From the NCBI RefSeq assembly GCF_900445265.1, contig NZ_UFTA01000002.1, forward strand, positions 124,001 to 188,000: 64,000 nucleotides of DNA. The letters are read 5' to 3'. The notes beneath the pieces were generated by a model. That model did no database searches. It saw nothing but the letters and a program-made list of their open reading frames with translations, and had not been told where the DNA came from. Each line of letters opens with the position of its first letter. Within the stretch, counting starts at the first letter, position 1. The DNA comes from Anaerococcus octavius. GTDB lineage: Bacteria; Bacillota; Clostridia; Tissierellales; Peptoniphilaceae. Shown here one piece after another: positions 53,870 to 61,560 of the stretch. Position numbers and translations under genes: made by a program.

Positions 53870-54307
53870 ATGGCAAAAGATCGATTAACTTGGGATGAAT
53901 ATTTCATGAACTTAGCAGTAACAGTTTCACAAAGAGGAACTTGTGATAGAGCCTATGTAGGTTGTGTCATTGTAAATAATGACCATAGAATAGTAACAAC
54001 TGGGTATAACGGTTCTATAAAAGGCAACCCACATTGCGATGAAATTGGTCATACTATGAGAGATGGTCATTGTATTGCAACTATACATGCAGAAATGAAT
54101 GCACTTTTATACTGTGCCAAAGAAGGTATATCTGTAAAAGATTGCATTTGCTATGTAACACATTTTCCTTGCTTAAATTGCACAAAAAGCTTAATACAAG
54201 CTGGTATAAGCAAGATTTATTATAAAGAAGCTTACAGGATGGATGAATATGCAGTAGAACTTTTAAATCGCAATAATATAGAATTTATTAAGATTGATTT
54301 GCCATAA
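53870..54307 (+). CDS. dCMP deaminase family protein (ComEB-like)
   Basis: 145 residues, AAGGAGAG upstream. TIHAEMNALLYCA gives zinc ligand His73 and catalytic Glu75; PCLNCTKSLIQAGI gives Cys101 and Cys104. The N-terminal C/H-rich CVIVNNDHRIVTTGYNGSIKGNPHCDEIGH loop matches deoxycytidylate deaminases. It converts dCMP to dUMP for dTMP synthesis. The uridine phosphorylase gene, also in pyrimidine salvage, follows after 26 bases, so the pair makes metabolic sense. Confidence 0.93.
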   Translation: MAKDRLTWDEYFMNLAVTVSQRGTCDRAYVGCVIVNNDHRIVTTGYNGSIKGNPHCDEIGHTMRDGHCIATIHAEMNALLYCAKEGISVKDCICYVTHFPCLNCTKSLIQAGISKIYYKEAYRMDEYAVELLNRNNIEFIKIDLP

Positions 54308-54333
54308 AATAACAATCTTAAATAGGAGTAAAT

Positions 54334-55107
54334 ATGCACTATAGTGAAGATAATAAACAATATCATATTGGAGTTGATAGTGAAGATATAGGAAAATATG
54401 TGATCCTTCCAGGAGATCCACAAAGATGTGAAAAAATAGCCGCTCATTTTGATGATGCAAAAAAAGTCGGAGATAATCGTGAATATGTAACTTATACAGG
54501 ATATTTAAATGGTGAAAAAGTATCCGTAACTTCTACAGGCATAGGGGGACCATCAGCAGCTATTGCCATGGAGGAACTTACAAAAATTGGTGCTCATACT
54601 TTTATACGTATAGGAACCTGTGGTGGTATGCAAGAAAATATAAAAAGTGGAGATGTAGTTATCGCCAATGCTGCAATTAGGGCAGAGGGAACCAGTAAGG
54701 AATATGCACCAATAGAATTTCCAGCAGTAAGTACTTTTGAAGTAACAAACGCTTTAAAAAATGCCAGTGATAAATTAAATCAAACAAGCCATATTGGAGT
54801 TGTTCAATGCAAAGATAGTTTTTATGGTCAACACGAGCCAGAAAAAAAACCTGTTTCTTATGAATTAGAAAATAAATGGCAAGCTTGGCTTAAAATGGGT
54901 ACACTTGCTAGCGAAATGGAGTCTGCAGCCTTATTTACAGTTGCAAATTATCTAAAAGTTAGAGTAGGATCTTGTTTTTTAGTAGTAGCTAACCAGGAAA
55001 GAGAAAAAAAAGGACTTGAAAATCCGGTAGTTCATGATACGGAAGTAGCTATAAAAGTAGCTGTAGAAGCATTAATAGAACTAATCGAAAAAGATAAAAG
55101 TAAATAA
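54334..55107 (+). CDS. udp: uridine phosphorylase
   Basis: 257 residues, AGGAG upstream. [15 protein letters not shown] binds phosphate; [33 protein letters not shown] is the nucleoside phosphorylase signature; [11 protein letters not shown] and [14 protein letters not shown] (Glu contacting ribose) complete it. The enzyme splits uridine into uracil and ribose-1-phosphate. Length and motifs favour the Udp branch over PNP, but the base specificity is judged by eye. A terminator follows. Confidence 0.92.
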   Translation: MHYSEDNKQYHIGVDSEDIGKYVILPGDPQRCEKIAAHFDDAKKVGDNREYVTYTGYLNGEKVSVTSTGIGGPSAAIAMEELTKIGAHTFIRIGTCGGMQENIKSGDVVIANAAIRAEGTSKEYAPIEFPAVSTFEVTNALKNASDKLNQTSHIGVVQCKDSFYGQHEPEKKPVSYELENKWQAWLKMGTLASEMESAALFTVANYLKVRVGSCFLVVANQEREKKGLENPVVHDTEVAIKVAVEALIELIEKDKSK

Positions 55108-55112
55108 TATTT

Positions 55113-55156
55113 AAAAAGCTGGTTTAGTAGAAAGTATACTTAAAACCAGCTTTTTT
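55113..55156 (+). terminator. intrinsic terminator after udp
   Basis: AAAAAGCTGGTTT pairs with AAACCAGCTTTTT around a loop of about 17 bases. Confidence 0.85.
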
Positions 55157-55236
55157 AAGGATTATATACGGAATTTTTTTGAAAATATTTTAACATTGCC
55201 ATAAATAAAGAATAAGATGCAAAGACTATATCAAAA

Positions 55237-55419
55237 GTGAGAAAAATAAGTAGGGTAATAGTAATAATTGTATTTATAATAGCCGTATCATTTATTTCTA
55301 TCTACAGTATTTTTGCAAAAAAATTTGAAGTAGCTAAGAGAAAAATAACTGGAGTATTTACATTAGCTCTGCTAGTTTATTTGATATATTTAATTAGAAA
55401 TCATATAAGAACAAAATAA
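55237..55419 (+). CDS. small two-helix membrane protein, hypothetical
   Basis: 60 residues with a GTG start and no clear RBS. Two hydrophobic segments, VIVIIVFIIAVSFISIYSIFA and GVFTLALLVYLIYLI, are separated by a basic loop. No family recognised. It is followed by an imperfect hairpin with a T run, which gives some support that the region is transcribed. It lies at the edge of a patch with a decayed IS3 copy and may be accessory or a fragment. Confidence 0.4.
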   Translation: MRKISRVIVIIVFIIAVSFISIYSIFAKKFEVAKRKITGVFTLALLVYLIYLIRNHIRTK

Positions 55420-55421
55420 AT

Positions 55422-55459
55422 AAAAACCGGGAAGATTAAATAGACTTCTCGATTTTTAT
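55422..55459 (+). terminator. imperfect terminator hairpin
   Basis: AAAAACCGGGAAG pairs with CTTCTCGATTTTT with one mismatch and one G-T pair. It probably ends the small gene upstream. Confidence 0.55.
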
Positions 55460-55460
55460 T

Positions 55461-56174
55461 TAAGTAGATATTTAAATATAGTTGAAATAGCACGTAGAAA
55501 AGATGGCTACAGGATAATAATTTTAACACTAAAAAATAAAGAATTTAATATCAATAATAAAAGATCTTTAATAATAATGAGAGAAGAATCCCTGCTATGC
55601 ACCAAATTTAAAACTAGATCAAGAAAATACTCATCATACAACGGACAAATAGGCAAAGTAGCAGGTAATTTAGTAAAAAAGATAATTTACAGCTAATAAA
55701 CCAAATCAATTATGGTCAACAGATGTAACAGAATTCAGATAAAAAAGTAAAAAAGAAAAGCTATACCTATAACTAATATTAGATATATACAACAGTGAAA
55801 TAATTAACTACACATTAAGCAATCATCAAACAACTATATTAACAAATACAATGCTAGAAAAAGCATTAAATAAAACAAAAGATATATGTAAACTAATATA
55901 CACTCGGAGCAATGATTACATATCAACATTAAACGGACTAAAATACTAGAAACAATGAGCATAGACAAAGCATGTCAAAAAAAGGGAATTGTCTAGATAA
56001 TTCACCTATGGAAAACTTCTTTGGAATACTAAAACAAGAAATATACTACAAAAACAAGTTCAAGTCATATGAAGAATTAAAATCAGTCATAGACAAATTG
56101 ACAAAGAAGATAGAATAAAAGAAAAGTTAGGATATTTAAGTCCAGTAGAATATAGAAAAAAATGTTCAGCATAA
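55461..56174 (+). pseudogene. IS3-family transposase OrfB, decayed
   Basis: In shifting frames the plus strand encodes recognisable OrfB blocks in order: RRKDGYRII, INNKRSLIIMREESLLCTKF, SRKYSSYNGQIGKVAGNL, NQLWSTDVTEF (first catalytic Asp), LILDIYNSEIINYTLS, GNCLDNSPMENFFGILKQE-type sequence, and RIKEKLGYLSPVEYRKK. Several in-frame stops and frameshifts interrupt it. OrfA is missing. It is a dead remnant of an IS150-group element. Confidence 0.85.
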
Positions 56175-56259
56175 AAAATTCTACCCCTATGGGTGGAAAG
56201 GAATAATAAAATACCAGAACTAGTATAACTACCAGCCCTGGTATTAGGTTCAACTTTAT

Positions 56260-56287
56260 GGGGTCACCTTACAGACCCCGTCTTTTT
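56260..56287 (+). terminator. GC-rich hairpin at the right edge of the IS3 remnant
   Basis: GGGGTC and GACCCC pair around an 8-base loop, followed by GTCTTTTT. The GC content stands out from the surroundings. It may be both a terminator and part of the IS3 terminal inverted repeat. Confidence 0.55.
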
Positions 56288-56340
56288 ATAGACATAAAAT
56301 GTGAACTTTTATTTTTCGAAAATTACGTAAGTAATATATT

Positions 56341-56532
56341 TTATATTATGTTTAAATTAATCATTAAAAATATATTTAAAATACTAAAAATAAGAGCTAT
56401 AATTGTGAATATTTTCTTCATATAATATTCATTTATTTCTTTTCCATTTTTTTTGTCTTTTATTATTAAAAATCCTCTAATAGTAGCTATTATAAAACCT
56501 ATTTCAAATATCATCAATAACATAATCACCAT
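56341..56532 (-). CDS. small two-helix membrane protein, hypothetical
   Basis: 63 residues if the ATG at 56532 is used; an ATG at 56523 is better spaced from AGGA (56537-56534) and would give 60. Two hydrophobic segments flank a charged loop, KDKKNGKEINEYYMKK. No family recognised. Upstream on the same strand a short open frame (56526-56630) ends ASAEFPIDSLNSIKHTK then IRKW; its stop overlaps this start codon, as in a coupled operon, but its own start is missing. The pair may be remains of a larger unit. Confidence 0.4.
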   Translation of the reverse strand: MVIMLLMIFEIGFIIATIRGFLIIKDKKNGKEINEYYMKKIFTIIALIFSILNIFLMINLNII

Positions 56533-56807
56533 TTCCTAATCTTAGTATGCTTAATAGAATTTAAACTATCTATTGGAAATTCCGCAGAAGCCGTCATTAT
56601 AACTTTACATCTACTAGAACCTACATTAATCTACTTTAAATTAATTACCCAATAAATTTATATATAAACGTTATATACTAATACATCCATAAATAATTTA
56701 TATTTCTAAAATATATTTAAAATTTAATAAAATAAATTACATATTATTACATATATGACTAATTAGTATATGCTTTATTTTATAAAAATATTTAAAATAC
56801 TTAAATT
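56533..56807. other. AT-rich intergenic region
   Basis: About 275 bases, extremely A+T-rich from 56640 onward, with no hairpin terminator, RNA gene or credible promoter that I can support. The first 100 bases hold the short minus-strand frame described with the neighbouring 63-residue gene. It separates the accessory patch from the ddl-murF run. Confidence 0.6.
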
Positions 56808-57740
56808 TTATTCTATTTCTTCGATTTCTACATAATCAAGCATTGTGACTATTTGTTCGCGAGTTGGTAAGTCTATAACTCTTGCTGTAGCAGATGCTGC
56901 AGCTACTGCCATTTGATATGCTGCTACTGGATCACTATTTTTTGCCATATTTGCTAAAAATCCAGCAATCATTGCATCACGGCAGGCATTTGTATTTAAT
57001 ATTTCTCTGCCATCTTCTATTTCGTTTGATTCGTAAACTTTATCTTCTGTAAATAACATGGAACCATGGGCACCGTAAGATATAATTACGTTTTTTGCTC
57101 CCATTTCTAATAATTTTTTTCCGTAAGGTATATAGTCAAATTTTGTTTTAATATTGGCATCAAATATTTTTATAATATCGTAGCCATTTGGTTTTATAAG
57201 TAGAGGTTTTTCTTTAACCATATTTATTAGATATTGGCTAGGAACATCTGCTACAAATTCAGCTCCATTTGCTTTTGCAACTGATAGTAATCTATCATAT
57301 ATATCTTCATCCATATTTTCTTGCATAGGAGGCACAGAACCACCAAAAATAATAGTATCTCCTTCACGAACTCTAGAAAGATAGTATAAAAGCTCGTCTA
57401 CCTCATCTGAAGATATATTTGGCCCTGGGAAACTAATATATGTTTCTCTTTTATTTTCATAAATTTTGACATTTGTACGATTTATTTCTTTCATCTCAAC
57501 AAAGTCTGTCATAATATCTTCATTTACTAACCAATCTTTTATAAATTGTCCTTGAAATCCTCCTACAAACCCTGTTGCAATAGTAGGTATTCTCAAAGCT
57601 GAAAGTACTCTTGATACATTTAAAGCTTTACCACCTGGTAAAATTCGCTCACTTTTTACATCATTGCGTTCTCCTAAATTTAATTGGTCTAGACCAACAA
57701 ACAAATCTATAGAAGGATTTAAGGTTACTGTATAAATCAT
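56808..57740 (-). CDS. PfkB-family hexose kinase, 1-phosphofructokinase/tagatose-6-phosphate kinase-like
   Basis: 310 residues, typical length. MIYTVTLNPSIDLFV, the substrate loop PGGKALNVSRVLSAL (usual GGKGxNVS), GSVPPM and LIKPNGYDI identify the FruK/LacC branch. The C-terminal PfkB loop, normally GAGD, reads NACRDAMIAGFL (residues 251-262): the catalytic Asp255 remains but both glycines of the anion hole are lost. Activity may therefore be altered or specialised. No fructose PTS gene is adjacent. It is the last gene of the ddl-murF minus-strand run, 9 bases after murF. Confidence 0.85.
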   Translation of the reverse strand: MIYTVTLNPSIDLFVGLDQLNLGERNDVKSERILPGGKALNVSRVLSALRIPTIATGFVGGFQGQFIKDWLVNEDIMTDFVEMKEINRTNVKIYENKRETYISFPGPNISSDEVDELLYYLSRVREGDTIIFGGSVPPMQENMDEDIYDRLLSVAKANGAEFVADVPSQYLINMVKEKPLLIKPNGYDIIKIFDANIKTKFDYIPYGKKLLEMGAKNVIISYGAHGSMLFTEDKVYESNEIEDGREILNTNACRDAMIAGFLANMAKNSDPVAAYQMAVAAASATARVIDLPTREQIVTMLDYVEIEEIE

Positions 57741-57749
57741 TATTACTCC

Positions 57750-59129
57750 TTAAATTTTAAGTGTTCTAACACATTCTATTATTTCTTCCATGTGCATACC
57801 ATGGCTTCCTTTTACAAAAATCAGACTTGATTTTGTTACTAATTGTTTTAGCTTATCGCATACATCAGCCTTATTTTCAAAGTAAAAGACACGATTTTTT
57901 GGGAAAATTTCCATAGCTCCCTTATACATTTCATAAGAAAGAGGCCCATAAAATAGAGCAAAATGTATTTCATTTGGATCTATTTTTTTGCCGACTTCGT
58001 AGTGGAGATTTTTTTCATTTTCTCCAAGTTCTAACATATCGCCTAAAACCACTATTTTATTCTTATAGCCTTTTAGGGTATAAGTTGTATTTAAACCTGT
58101 TAATAGAGCTTGGGGATTTGATTTATATGAGTCATCTAGAATATCAAATCCATTTAATTCTAAAAGAGCTGACCTATTATGACTACCTTTTACTTTTTGT
58201 AGACCATCTTTGATTTGATCATCACTAAGGTCTAAAATTTGGGCAATCATTGCTGTTATACCACCATTATATATTTGATGATCACCTAAAAGTGGAACTG
58301 AAAAAGTTGTATCTCCATGTTTAAATTTTACCCCAGAACTATCATTTTTTACTGGAGTAATTACAAAATCTGCATCTTCACTACTAGCAAAGGTTAAGAC
58401 TTTTTGCTTTAAATCATAGTTAGGAACTATTTTTTTAAGTACTGGATCATCTAGATTATAAATAAAGATTCCATCTTCTGAAAGACCCTCGGTAATTTCC
58501 ATTTTTGCCTTAGCAATACCTTCACGTGTTTTTAAATTATGAAGGTGGCTATCACCTATATTTAAAATTGCAGCTATATCTGGTTGAGCTATACGTGTTG
58601 TTAGGGCGATATCACCAAAATTATCTGTACCAAGTTCAATAATTCCAATTTCAGTATCCTCATCTAAAGATAGGATTGTTTTTGGAACACCAATTTCATT
58701 ATTTAAATTGCCCATTGTTTTTTGAACTTTGTATTTTTCTTTTAATGTAGATTCTAGTAAATCTTTAGTAGTTGTTTTACCATTAGAACCAGTTATACCT
58801 ATTATTTTTATGTCTAATTCATTTCGATAAGCTGTTGCCAAATTTCTTAAAGCTTTTGATGTATCATCTACTATTATATAAGGAATATTAATGTTTTTAT
58901 TAATTTCATAATCCTTATTTATTAAAAAAGCAGCTGCACCCTTATTTTCACACTCTTTTATAAAAATTCTGCCATCAAATACTTCTCCAATTAAAGGAAT
59001 GTATAAGTTAGCTGGGCTAATGGTTCTAGAGTCTGTAGAAATCCCTTCAATGAAGATATTTTCTTTACTAGGATCAGAAATTTCACCTCCTAGCATATTT
59101 GCAATTTGACCTAATGTTCTTTTAATCAT
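57750..59129 (-). CDS. murF: UDP-N-acetylmuramoyl-tripeptide--D-alanyl-D-alanine ligase
   Basis: 459 residues. The N-terminal substrate domain has FIEGISTDSRTISPANLYIPLIG. The ATP site is GITGSNGKTTTKDLLES. GNLNNEIGVPKTIL, ELGTDNFGDI, LNIGDSHLHN and LDDSYKSNPQALLTGL are MurF hallmarks. It adds D-Ala-D-Ala to the peptidoglycan precursor in the cytosol. Its start overlaps the ddl stop (ATGA), and Ddl makes its substrate, so the two genes act in sequence. Confidence 0.97.
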   Translation of the reverse strand: MIKRTLGQIANMLGGEISDPSKENIFIEGISTDSRTISPANLYIPLIGEVFDGRIFIKECENKGAAAFLINKDYEINKNINIPYIIVDDTSKALRNLATAYRNELDIKIIGITGSNGKTTTKDLLESTLKEKYKVQKTMGNLNNEIGVPKTILSLDEDTEIGIIELGTDNFGDIALTTRIAQPDIAAILNIGDSHLHNLKTREGIAKAKMEITEGLSEDGIFIYNLDDPVLKKIVPNYDLKQKVLTFASSEDADFVITPVKNDSSGVKFKHGDTTFSVPLLGDHQIYNGGITAMIAQILDLSDDQIKDGLQKVKGSHNRSALLELNGFDILDDSYKSNPQALLTGLNTTYTLKGYKNKIVVLGDMLELGENEKNLHYEVGKKIDPNEIHFALFYGPLSYEMYKGAMEIFPKNRVFYFENKADVCDKLKQLVTKSSLIFVKGSHGMHMEEIIECVRTLKI

Positions 59130-60163
59130 TTAAATCTCCTAAAACCATCTTCAATTAATTTATCAATTACATAATCAAATGATTCATCATACATATCCAT
59201 GGCAAGTCTTGCGAAAAATGAAGTAGGTGTAAAACCTGGGAAAGTATTTATTTCATTAATAAAGAATTTGTGATCTTTAGTATAGAAAATATCCACACGG
59301 GCAAAACCTTCGCAGCCTGCAGCCCTGTAGCATTCTTTAGCAAATTCTTTAGCTTTGTTTTTGTAAGATTCTTCCATTTCATAAGGAATTTGAGCTATAG
59401 TTTTGCTATCAAAGTATTTTGCATCATAGTCTAAGAATTTATGATTTGTAATATATGCTGCCGGAGCAGAAGCATCCAAATTATTTCCTTGACCAATAAC
59501 AGCAATTTCTATTTCTTGACCGTCTATTAATTCTTCAACCAAGACCTTTTGATCGTATTTTAAAGCTTCAGCTATAGCTTCTTTAAGTTCATCCTTATTT
59601 TCAACCTTGCTTACTCCAACAGAAGAACCATTAGCAGATGGTTTTACTATTAAAGGTAGGTCGATTTCATCTATACATCTTTGCATAAATTCATCATCAA
59701 AACCTTCCTTATATGTGTAAAGATATTTTGCTTGGCTAAGATTATTTTTTTCGAAAATATCATTAGTAGTTACCTTATCCATGCATAAGGCAGAGGAAAG
59801 CAACCCATTGCCTATATAAGGAAATCTTATACAATCTAAAAATCCTTGGATAGTACCATCTTCACCGTATGTCCCGTGAATGGCTGGGATAATAATTGTA
59901 TTTTCTGGACTATAATCTTTTAAGACTTGTAAAAATTCTGCTATAGATCCAGCTATATTTTTATTGGTATCTTTTACTAAATCAAATTCGTCTTTAGTTT
60001 CTATAATATCAAAAGGTTTTGAAAAGCATCCTTCTTTATTTATATAAACTAATTTGGTGTCATATTTATTTTTATTTAAGCTTTTGCTTATGTTTAAAGC
60101 ACTCCTAAGTGAAATATCATGCTCACTAGAAGGCCCTCCACAAAGTAGAAAAACGTTAATCAT
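59126..60163 (-). CDS. ddl: D-alanine--D-alanine ligase
   Basis: 345 residues. LLCGGPSSEHDISLRSALNI is the N-terminal Ddl motif; the ATP-grasp fold has IPAIHGTYGEDGTIQGFLD, PYIGNGLLSSALCMDK, PLIVKPSANGSSVGVSKV and the metal-binding EINTFPGFTPTSF. Tyr in the TYGEDG position fits a normal D-Ala-D-Ala enzyme, not a D-Ala-D-Lac type, which has Phe there. The RBS is weak. It opens the run ddl-murF-PfkB kinase. Confidence 0.97.
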   Translation of the reverse strand: MINVFLLCGGPSSEHDISLRSALNISKSLNKNKYDTKLVYINKEGCFSKPFDIIETKDEFDLVKDTNKNIAGSIAEFLQVLKDYSPENTIIIPAIHGTYGEDGTIQGFLDCIRFPYIGNGLLSSALCMDKVTTNDIFEKNNLSQAKYLYTYKEGFDDEFMQRCIDEIDLPLIVKPSANGSSVGVSKVENKDELKEAIAEALKYDQKVLVEELIDGQEIEIAVIGQGNNLDASAPAAYITNHKFLDYDAKYFDSKTIAQIPYEMEESYKNKAKEFAKECYRAAGCEGFARVDIFYTKDHKFFINEINTFPGFTPTSFFARLAMDMYDESFDYVIDKLIEDGFRRFK

Positions 60164-60505
60164 TTATTTCTCACTTTCTTCTATAATTAATAAAATTTTA
60201 CTACATATGAAAAAATGGGGCAAATTTAAAACTATTAAATTATTTAATTATAAAATTTGTAACAAAATAGTAACTTATTATTCTCAATTTAAAAACGTCA
60301 GTAGAATTTTTTATGAAAGTTTTACAAGATTATTATATAGAATTAACAAATATTTATTAGCCTACTTAGATAAATTTATGACAAAAACTTATAACTAGCT
60401 AATTAAAGCATTGGAATTTCAATATAAATCAAAAGTTAAAGAAAAAACAAAATACACATAATATCTACACAATTGGCTTGTATAATAACTCTTGTAAAAA
60501 CGAGC

Positions 60506-60522
60506 TGTTAATAATTTGTAAC
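60506..60522 (+). promoter_or_regulatory. WalR (YycF) box upstream of the cell-wall protein gene
   Basis: TGTTAA-N5-TGTAAC, an exact fit to TGTWAH-N5-TGTWAH. It ends 13 bases before a TATAAA -10 candidate and 69 bases before the ATG. WalR activates or represses autolysin genes in Firmicutes; the gene downstream encodes just such a secreted protein. Confidence 0.7.
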
Positions 60523-60534
60523 TATTGTTACAAA
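60515..60534 (+). promoter_or_regulatory. perfect dyad overlapping the WalR box
   Basis: TTTGTAAC-TATT-GTTACAAA, an 8-bp perfect inverted repeat. It shares its left arm with the WalR box and could be a second operator or a site for head-to-head binding. Confidence 0.5.
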
Positions 60535-60591
60535 CTATAAAATTTTAAATTGAAAAATAGAGCCATAAAGGCTATGAAAGGATATAATTAG

Positions 60592-61437
60592 ATGATTAAC
60601 TTTAAAAAATATGCTATTGCAGCTGCATTAGTAATTCCAACAGCAATTGGATTTGGATCAAAGGATTCAGAAGCTAGCAAACTAGCTCTTGATAAAAACC
60701 TTGCACAAGGTGTAAATGTTAGAACAGAAGCTAAAGTAGGTGATAATGTAATCGGCCTAATTGATGATAATGAAAAAGCTTATGAAGTTTTAGAAGATAA
60801 AGGAGATTGGGCAAAAATTGACTTTAATGGAAAAGAAGCTTATGTAGTTTCTAGATGGTTCCATGTACTAGATGATACAAAATTAGTCGCAGATGCAAAC
60901 TTTAGAGACGGAGCTGATCTTAATTCTAAAGTAATTGGAGTTTTAAAATCAGGTACAGAAGTACAAGTACTTGGCCTTGCTGATAATGGTTATGTAAAAG
61001 TAAAAGCAAATGATCAAGAAGGATATGTTTACCATGATCTTTTAGAATCATTTAGACAAGCTAGAATTGAAAACCAAAAAGCACAAGCAGCTCAAGCTAA
61101 AACACAAAGACAAGCTACAAATAACAATCAAGCAGCTCAAGCTCAAACACAAAAACAACAAACAAGAACACAAACTTACCAACAACCAGCTCAACAACAA
61201 TCTCAAGCTTCTTCAAGCTGGGCTAAAGAATGGATTGCACAAAGAGAAAGTGGTGGTTCATACACAGCTTACAATGCAAATGGTGGATACTACGGAAGAT
61301 ACCAATTAAATCCATCACTAGTACCTTACGGTGCAAGTCCTGCTCAACAAGAAGCAGCAGCTGATAACTATGTTTCTCAAAGATATGGTTCTTGGGAACG
61401 TGCTCAACAATTCTGGGCAGCTAATGGTTGGTATTAA
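60592..61437 (+). CDS. secreted SH3-domain protein with C-terminal lysozyme-like domain
   Basis: 281 residues. A signal peptide (about residues 1-29, ending SEASK) leads to two bacterial SH3 domains (about 35-92 and 98-152), typical peptidoglycan binders. A Gln/Ala/Thr-rich linker (about 158-208) follows. The C-terminal 70 residues, from WAKEWIAQRESGGSYTAYN with catalytic-type Glu219 to NGWY, match the transglycosylase-like fold of aggregation-promoting factor and of IsaA/SceD. It probably cuts or remodels peptidoglycan outside the cell. AAAGGA lies 10 bases upstream. The WalR box suggests control by the WalRK system. Confidence 0.9.
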   Translation: MINFKKYAIAAALVIPTAIGFGSKDSEASKLALDKNLAQGVNVRTEAKVGDNVIGLIDDNEKAYEVLEDKGDWAKIDFNGKEAYVVSRWFHVLDDTKLVADANFRDGADLNSKVIGVLKSGTEVQVLGLADNGYVKVKANDQEGYVYHDLLESFRQARIENQKAQAAQAKTQRQATNNNQAAQAQTQKQQTRTQTYQQPAQQQSQASSSWAKEWIAQRESGGSYTAYNANGGYYGRYQLNPSLVPYGASPAQQEAAADNYVSQRYGSWERAQQFWAANGWY

Positions 61438-61470
61438 TAATTAGCTTATAATAAAATATAAATTAAATTA

Positions 61471-61501
61471 AACTCCAAGGTTTTTGCCTTGGAGTTTTTT
61501 T
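61471..61501 (+). terminator. intrinsic terminator after the SH3/lysozyme-like gene
   Basis: AACTCCAAGG pairs with CCTTGGAGTT around a 6-base loop, followed by a T run. Confidence 0.9.
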
Positions 61502-61560
61502 GTGAAAAAAAGTATTTAAAGTATTATTTATTAATAATATCTAAGATGGAGAAGGATTTT

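Larger units (their letters stand above)
60164..60591. other. 428-base regulatory intergenic region
   Basis: Between divergent ddl and the SH3/lysozyme-like gene. I see no gene. It holds four TGTWAH hexamers near the right end (60493, 60506, 60517, 60526), a second WalR-like pair at 60258-60274 (TGTAAC-N5-AGTAAC, one mismatch), a dyad TTTGTAAC/GTTACAAA and a -10-like TATAAA (60536-60541). A plus-strand open frame crossing the ddl start has no RBS and no protein-like features. Confidence 0.6.

Noticed and set aside
60054-60398. Plus-strand open frame of 114 codons between ddl and the SH3 gene
   Set aside because: It starts inside ddl on the opposite strand, has no RBS, and its AT-rich product looks random.
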